Source: Climacium dendroides | Lineage: Eukaryota; Streptophyta; Bryopsida; Hypnales; Climaciaceae | Length of the DNA stretch: 64,000 bases | Reading direction: 5' to 3' | NCBI GenBank assembly: GCA_950106755.1 | Contig: OX467089.1 | Location: forward strand, 7,318,501 to 7,382,500 | Part shown: positions 57,300-64,000 of the stretch, one piece after another | Layout: each line of letters begins with the position of its first letter | Position numbering within the stretch: the first letter of the stretch is position 1 | Translations under genes and position numbers: made by a program | Notes under the pieces: model-generated | What the model saw: only the letters and a program-made list of their open reading frames with translations | What the model was told of the DNA's origin: nothing | Databases searched by the model: none

Positions 57300-57341
57300 T
57301 GTCCGAAGCACATCAAAACTTGGTTTTTTTGTCGACCTTAA

Positions 57342-57562
57342 CCCATAAACGCTGCGGCGGACATTTTTTGTCCGATGAATGACAAGGAATTCTCCAGTTA
57401 GGACAGAAATGCAACTATTCATCCTCAGAATTAGGGGTGGAAAGGAAAAATCTTCTACAATAGTTTGACTCCCAATGAATATTTTTGTTTTTTTAAAACT
57501 AGATGATGTCACACAATTCCAAAAGGGCTGATTTCCACGGTCACCAGCCCGGTGTTTAAGGG
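57342..57562. mobile_element. Short TTAA-flanked element
   Basis: CCCATAAACGC and the complement of GTGTTTAAGGG are imperfect inverted repeats, each next to TTAA (57338-57341 and 57563-57566). The inside (GATGAATGACAAGGAAT, CAACTATTCATCCTC) matches 36505-36620. It may be a small member of the TTAACCC group. Confidence 0.5.
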
Positions 57563-57566
57563 TTAA

Positions 57567-58297
57567 TGTTGGTACATTGTTGTGTTAGTTTTCATACATT
57601 TGTATGGTGTTATTGATTTTAAAAGTTTTTCTTTATAAATATTCTAATAATATTTTAGAAAACACAAGTATATGTGACCTCAAAAACTAACTTTTTGAAT
57701 TATCCATTGAAGTTGTTTCATGTTTAGAGGCTCAAAACAGCTTCAAAAATACTAGTCTTCAAAGTAACGCTATAATCTTCATAAATCTATATTTATTTAT
57801 AAACAAATCCAATCATAGGATCCTTTACTTAACTTATTAGTATTTGCCTTTCTAAAATTTCAGAATAAAATATGTTACCAATCGTTGAATCATGATGCTT
57901 GGATTTCAAAAGAAATATTTTCAACTCTTTCTAAATGGTTAGATTTCATCTACCAAATATTTTACCTAAAAATGTATAAATCCTATAACGTACAACTCTC
58001 CATAATATGTTGAAGAATTGAAGAAATAAGTTGGAAATATATATGTAATTTTAAAGAAAATTCATATTCATTCTAGAAAAAATTCTAATTAGAAAAAATA
58101 GAAAATGATTTAAAATACAAAATCATTAAGAATTTGATTATGGAATTGAAAATTGTCAATCTCAATAGTTGTAATGTAATGTTTTCATAAACAACCTACA
58201 TTTGGATTATGATTTTATTTTTTCCAGTGGTCAATGTTCACAAAACTAAACTGAGAGTATCCACACAGATTGATGTAATAAAAATATAAGATTGAAA
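57567..58297. other. AT-rich stretch without a recognisable gene
   Basis: The sequence is AT-rich. 57785-57850 (AATCATAGGATCCTTTACTT) is a remnant of the TTAACCCC family interior. No frame looks coding. Confidence 0.5.
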
Positions 58298-61053
58298 CAC
58301 TATAAGAAAACAGTGTCCGCCTGGACATCCAGCCAAAAACGACGTATATCCGCGTAGACACGATACGTTGCACGAGACGTCAGGGTGTCAGGTCGAGAAA
58401 GTGGAGATTTTGCGATGATGTCTGTGTTAGCATTGCTAGATTGCAGTCACAGCATACTGATGCTACAAAAAACGTGCATGCAATGTAAGGCATCCAGGTG
58501 GACATCAGATGTTTCCTAGGATGTCCACAATAACATGTTTAGCCACGTCATCATCTTTGGTCAAACATACGTCACAAGTTTAGATAGAATTTTGGTGCGG
58601 TCAGAGGTAAAGTGACTGCCCAAGGCTAAAAAGAGGACAACGGGTAGGTGGTGACTCCTAAAAGCTTATGTGGCATTTGAGGTGGCGAGATGACGTGGCT
58701 ATTGTGTGACGTGGCATGATGACGTGACTATTGTGTGACATGGATAGGGGTGATGACGTGGCATGCCACGTTAGCAGCCGCGACCACTCCATGTTCCGAC
58801 CTTGGATGTCTCCGTGGACATCACACCTGACGTATTGACGTCTACATTGACATCACTTCTAGCGTTAACATTTTGTACTTCCTGCGACTGTAACTTCAAA
58901 CCACATGCTATCCATGGTGCGTTTCATTATGTTTGACTGGACGTGTGGGCGTTGTGAAAGCAACTGTAGGCATCCACTTTGATGTCAAAAATGACTCCAG
59001 ATGCATGACATTATTTTATGAAAAAGGGTGAATTTGCACATGATGCGCGTCCTTCCTATGTAGTACAGGCGGACTTATGTGTTTACTTAGGTTAGGGACA
59101 TTTTTGGGCTCTTGAAGTCTTACAACTTGTGCACGTTCTTCAAACTTCATTAGGATAAAATTGCAACCTACTCTTATGATGTCATGTGCAGCACCGAGCC
59201 AGACAGATTCTGTCACAAAATGCTATCTACTGTGCTTTTCATGACATTTGATTGGACGTGTGGATGTTGTGGAAGCAATTGTAGGTGTCTTGTTTGATGT
59301 TTTCTTCATAAATCAACTTTATGAAAATTAATTTTCAAAATGTTATAAGCTATATAGATTTAATTTATATAACAAATTTATATAAATTAGATGAATGGAT
59401 TTTTTATTAAAAAAAAGTTACAAAATCATATCAATATAATGTTATATGAAAATATTTATTTTTAATCTAAGATTTAAATTCTTAATTTTACTAGTTTAAA
59501 ATCATAAATTATGTATCAAATTTTAATAATTTTTATTGATATTTCACCTTCTTAATTTATTATTTTCAAGTAGTTCATATCTAATGTGGGGTGATTTCCT
59601 ATTGTTCTTAGACTTTGAGATATTTGACATTTTAAACCTTAAGAGTCTGAGGCCTTTTTTTGCCAAAAAACATAGAAATTTTTCATTTTTGTAGCAAAGA
59701 GTAAAAAAACTTTAATTTTTTTTCACATCTAACCATAGCATCTTACACCTAATGAGTAGAAAAAATTGTAGAAATAATTTCAAAATTTTTGACCACATAG
59801 AAGGAACAATGGTTAAAGTACTAAGCTTAGAATGCATCATCTATGTGGTATGAAATTAAACTAGTAAAATTGAGAATTTAAATTTTAAATTAAACTAATT
59901 GAAATTCCATATTGAATGTATTGTTGTGTCATACTGCATTGAAGTTATGTTGCAAACAATCTTGATTTAATAAATGTAACTTCATCAATTAAATGTTCAA
60001 AGAGACATCCCCATATATGTTGGAAATGACATGAAAATGTTCATTTGAATGTTTACAATGACGTCAAAGAAAATATAACTAAGACATATAGATGTTCTTT
60101 TGAATGTTTACAATGATGTCCAAAAAAACATAATTAAGACATGCAGATGTTTTTTAAAACATCATTTCAAACATTATTGTATTCATATTCCTACTCATAT
60201 TCTAGTTCTGTATATCCCATATGATTTGTCATGCTGTCTACACCCCACTAGTATAAAAGGCTTGTCTTCTCATCAATTAACAAGTGGACTTTTAAGCCAT
60301 GTAATATACTTAATAAATATAATGTATTGTGTACATGTGTATGACATATTGTATATACTATATTTTGTATGATATATTGTATATATTGTAATTTGAATGG
60401 CATATTGTATTTTGTATGGCATATTGTATATATTATATTTTAAATGACATATTTTGTATGCTGTGTTGTTATATTGCATATAATATACCATATATTGCAT
60501 ATTTTATATTGTGTACAACATATTGCTATAGTCTTTTATAACATATCACATGATATAATAAAATATACCTCATGTCATTGTTGATGTCAGACGAGACATC
60601 ATGAGAAGCATACAGTTGTTTCACCTGATGTTATTCAAGATACTCAGATGTCCACATTGATGTCTCAAATAACATCGTTAAATTTTAAAAAGACAGTTTA
60701 GGAATCTCTGAGAAATGCCATGTCAACATCCGCGGATGCCACGTCAGCCAATTTTGTCATCATTGACGTGACATGCCACGTCACGTCATAGACGGGCAAT
60801 GGATGAAAAAATGACACTTTGGCTTTCCCGCGCCTATGTGGCAGCCACATGTCAACTTCCTAAGCCCCCCGTTGACTGAAGTTTTTTTGGACATCACGAT
60901 GTCCAGCCTAAAAATCTACGTGGACGTAGCATGCAAAATGCATGTCCACGGCAATGTGGTCTAATTGGACGTCCACCCTGACGTAGACACGTCAAGTGCG
61001 ATGTCCGGATGTCAAAATTGCGATGTCTCGGCGGAGACAGTTTTCTTATAGTG
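58298..61053. mobile_element. Non-autonomous CACTA transposon with AAA target duplication
   Basis: CACTATAAGAAAAC opens the element at 58298 and its complement closes it at 61053; AAA flanks both ends (58295-58297, 61054-61056). The terminal inverted repeats extend to about 33 bp with a few mismatches (TCCGCC..GACATC). Both subterminal 500-bp regions are packed with GACATC/GATGTC and GACGTGG/CCACGTC motifs, the expected binding sites of a CACTA DNA-binding protein. The 2756-bp element has no transposase. About 59330-59790 inside holds an AT-rich insert with a TTAACCCC-family remnant. Confidence 0.88.
60299..60545. repeat. AT-rich degenerate microsatellite inside the CACTA element
   Basis: TGNCATATTGTATATANTATATTTTGTA-like phrases recur with a period of about 30 bp. 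The tract is nearly all A and T with short GTAT runs and has no coding sense. Confidence 0.7.
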
Positions 61054-61117
61054 AAACTTATTTAAAGGGCTAACCTAAGTTTAGAAATGATGTTTGATCA
61101 TTTGTCTATTGTCCAAC

Positions 61118-61269
61118 ATGGTTGTCATATTGGACAAGTTACTATTCATTTCTTGTCCTCTAGGACGAGTTACTATTCATCAAATGTACCTCTCAAGTAC
61201 ATTTGATGAATAGTAACTCATCCTACAGGACGAAAAATGAATAGTAACTTGTCCAATATGACAACCATG
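61118..61269. mobile_element. 153-bp-type hairpin element, copy 2
   Basis: It has the same architecture as the copy at 11774, with CATGGTTGTCATATTGGA at the left end. Here the inverted repeat continues 8 bases outward on each side (TTGTCCAA and TTGGACAA). The loop is CTCTC. One arm base pair (CTCTAGG against CCTACAGG) is mismatched. Confidence 0.8.
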
Positions 61270-61806
61270 TTGGACAAGTCTTTAACTCCTAATAAGACAA
61301 ACACAAGATGGGTTGTGTATATTTTCAAAAATCTAGTTTGAGAAATCTATAATATACATGAAGTACATCTAAATATGTTTTAAAAACAAATGTTGTCTAA
61401 ACTTCACTAATGTTACTAGTTCTTAGAAAGTGCTATAGATTGGCCTTCACAATATGAAGTCCCAAGTTCTACATTTGATATCTTTTATTCACCTTCTACA
61501 ACCCAAAGAAGTTAAAATTGGGCCTTCAATTGGACCTTCGATTGGGCCTCAAAGAGTTGGATTTATTATATACACTATGAAATGCTCCTTATTTGCATTT
61601 ATGGCCTTGAATAGTTGAATTGAGCCTTCAAAAGTTGAACTAAATAAAATGTTGAAGTAGGAAAATTGAATTTGATTGACCTAGCCAAATTCTCTTACTT
61701 TCCACAATCTAGCTAGTATTTATATAGATATTTTGTAGATGATGGGGTAGATGAATGTATATATGAATGGTTTTATCCATTTCTTCTATAAATAGTTACT
61801 TACAAC
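61270..61806. other. AT-rich stretch without a recognisable gene
   Basis: There are several CCTTCAATTGGGCCT-like phrases (61520-61560), forming a short imperfect repeat. No coding frame is supported. Confidence 0.45.
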
Positions 61807-62660
61807 CATGGTTGTCATATTGGACAGAATCTTACTGTTCATGGACAAATCGGGCGAATCAGGGCTGACTAGTTGCAAACTTTGGAGGCCAATAACTTTT
61901 GGAAAAATTATCCAAATTGAACATATGAGATGTTTTTCGGCATCTACAATTTTTCGGCCCCAATTGGAAAGTCATTCCCAAATGTCGACCATGCTTTGAT
62001 AGCCGTGATTGATGGTCGTAGAAATTCGAGTTATGGCAATAATTTGGAATAAAGTAAAGAAAAAATTGACAAAATCTTCGGACCAACTTTGTTGTTGTTG
62101 AAACATCTGTTGAATAATATTTTCTCCCTGTTGAAATGGATTTCCATGAGCGTCAAAGCAGAATTGCGAAATCCATGGACTTTGGTCAAACAGGTGGTTG
62201 CTTTTCGCTTCCGTTTCATAAGAGTTGAAGGAACCGAAGTCACCTGAATAGTTATATTATTCAACAGATATGGTACATTCCATGGTACGAAGAAATGAAC
62301 GATAAGTTATGAAATGGATTTGAAATACATGTGCACCGGAGTACGTCACTTTCTAGAACTTCATTAAATGCAGCGGAATTTTTGGCTCCCCATTCATGAA
62401 TCAAGTCTCCATTAGAAAATCTTGAAGCGAAGCTTGCCCTTGAGTTGCCGGCCACAGTACAGTGACGTTGTAGAAGACCACGACCCCAGCTTCACTATTC
62501 AAGAATTTTATGCACAATTCCCAAAGTGCCTCACCCAAAATATTGGATTGAGAACTATTGAACAAAGAATCAGGGATCAGTGGCTGTTCTAAAGGTACAA
62601 GCACCCAAAGTGCCACTTTAATTTCTGGTTCTGCAATCTCCTAAGGTAGATTTCCAAATG
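61807..62660 (-). pseudogene. Coding-like fragment beside half a hairpin element
   Basis: At 61807 the hairpin end CATGGTTGTCATATTGGACA appears alone and is followed by about 800 bp of higher-complexity sequence. On the minus strand a stretch after a CTTAG acceptor-like site (near 62642) reads EPEIKVALWVLVPLEQP.. and ends at 62401, with other open pieces downstream to about 61860. The frames are broken. A further hairpin copy lies at 62700. It could be a gene fragment carried between hairpin ends. The family was not recognised. Confidence 0.3.
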
Positions 62661-62699
62661 TTTTTAATGAGCTTATTGGTGATTCCTAAAGAAAAATCT

Positions 62700-62852
62700 C
62701 ATGGTTGTCATACTGGACAAGTTACTATTCATTTCTTGTCCTTTAGGACGAGTTACTATTCATCAAATGTACTTGAGAGGTACATTTGATGAATAGTAAC
62801 TCGTCCTAAAGGACAAGAAATGAATAGTAACTTGTCCAATATGACAACCATG
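62700..62852. mobile_element. 153-bp hairpin element, copy 3
   Basis: This copy has exactly the length of copy 1. The arms pair almost completely around a TTGAGAG loop. Flanks GAAAAATCT and AAAAACTTA give no exact target duplication. It stands 1.4 kb from copy 2. Confidence 0.85.
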
Positions 62853-64000
62853 AAAAACTTAATTTAGGAGGTTTCATATTTTTTCTAATATTCAAGTAAT
62901 ACTTTATGAATTTTTAAAGTTGAAAGCAAAAGGTACTTACATGGTTCCATTGGACCTACATATGCTCTTAGCACTAGACTCCCCTTAAATGGCCACTTAA
63001 CCTACTTTCAATTCCTATATATTGCCTCAAGGAACTCTTCAACTTCTATTGATTGTTTTTTTAAAACTTGTGATTAAGGACAACCATTCAATTTCTAAAA
63101 ATGTTGATGGTGTTAATTGGCTATATTTTAGCACTTTGGCATTATTTATATATACTTGTGAAATATGATTTTATACTAGTCCTAAATTTTAGACCTTTAG
63201 AGACATATAATATATAATAGATATGAGTTAAAAATTTTGATGCTAAAATCATGCTACTTTAAAGTTTAAAGAAATTGATATTTTGACAAGTAAACTAAAA
63301 TACATTTCAACCTTAAATGGCTACCTATGTTAGAAACCATTTACATATATGGCATTGTATTTTGATCCTGCAATATGAAGTATGAAGTACACAAAGTATG
63401 AAAAAACATATATTATACACAAATTAACTATGAAAAAATGTATAATATTGGATTTATAATTGAACAATTGACCTCTTTCATAAAGATATCATTTTAACCC
63501 CAAATTCCCAAAGTATTATAATTTGGTGTCGGCTAAACTTCAAAGTAAAATATAATCTTACGAAAGTACTATCTTTGATATTTTTACTTTTTAGGTAGAA
63601 AATTGAATACTCTTTAAATTCTAAATTATGCATTTCAAATTTGATTTTGAAAAAAAAAATTTATGATTTTTCTATTGAAGATTTTGTCTAAGAATTTACA
63701 TTGCAACTATTCCTTTTTTAGTGTTAGAAGATCATATAGATGAGCCTCAAATATATTAAATTTTGAAAGAATAATGACAATGGAATTTGGAAATTCATCT
63801 AAAAGAACTATAGAGAAGAGATTTTGAGAGTTGTAAATCATTTGATTGTTATACATGTTATGTTCTTTAGCCTCATATTTTTTCTTAACTTAAATTTGAG
63901 ACTTGCCTTGTAAAAAGTTGATCGTAAGACTTCAAATCACTTTTACAATTTTAACACCCTCCTTAAATATCAAACATCATCATCTCTCAATCCATAAGTG
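62853..64000. other. AT-rich stretch, dispersed repeat at the right edge
   Basis: 63500-64000 matches 33770-34225 in the same orientation, including GAGCCTCAAAT and CAATCCATAAGTG. A TTTTAACCCCAAATTCCCAAAG motif at about 63490 is like a TTAACCCC-family end. The first 600 bp show nothing recognisable. Confidence 0.5.

Noticed and set aside
60100..60372. 90-codon frame in the CACTA element
   Set aside because: It lies in AT-rich microsatellite-like sequence with Tyr/Ile/His bias and has no protein features.
1..64000. tRNA, rRNA or organelle genes
   Set aside because: I found no convincing cloverleaf with A and B boxes and no rRNA core motif. A covariance-model scan would be needed to exclude small RNAs.

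Overview
This window looks like nuclear DNA of a land plant. Gene islands of high G+C sit in very AT-rich, repeat-filled DNA. The only clearly intact genes are nine intronless germin-like protein (GLP) genes of 221 codons each. Intronless GLPs with strongly G/C-ending codons, and the absence of any other recognisable host gene, would fit a seed-free plant such as a bryophyte or lycophyte. That placement is inference; the sequence does not prove it. The labels GLP1 to GLP9 are mine, in window order.

Layout. 1-6.1 kb: the end of a CACTA-type transposon, a broken unrecognised gene, a 297-bp satellite array and another CACTA-type terminus. 6.2-15 kb (block A): GLP1 (-) and GLP2 (+), head to head, with about 2.9 kb of inserted repeats between them. 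15-26 kb: an older palindrome with GLP3 (+) and GLP4 (-) tail to tail. 26-35 kb (block B): GLP5 (-) and GLP6 (+), a second copy of block A. 35-45.9 kb: AT-rich DNA, a mirror copy of the left edge of the window (satellite relic, broken gene, CACTA element), and a second transposon nested inside that CACTA element. 45.9-47.3 kb: the 3' end of a broken Ty3-type chromodomain retrotransposon. 47.4-48.9 kb: GLP7 (-). 53.1-56.9 kb: a nearly perfect palindrome with GLP8 (+) and GLP9 (-), centred on a Stowaway-like MITE. 57-64 kb: a Mutator-like MITE, a non-autonomous CACTA element with a clear AAA target duplication, and perfect 153-bp hairpin elements.

How the parts work together. The GLPs should be secreted Mn-binding cupins of the cell wall. 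All nine keep the His-His-Glu-His metal set and the N-terminal cysteine pair, so the cluster probably acts by dosage. Eight of the nine promoters share a CGCG-rich module before the TATA box, and six also carry a TGACG-type element, which suggests shared stress-linked control. Gene orientation is - + + - - + then - + -. Arm identity and the mosaic of diagnostic residues point to repeated inverted duplication plus gene conversion. Transposons mark many of the breakpoints, most strikingly the MITE at the axis of the GLP8/GLP9 palindrome.
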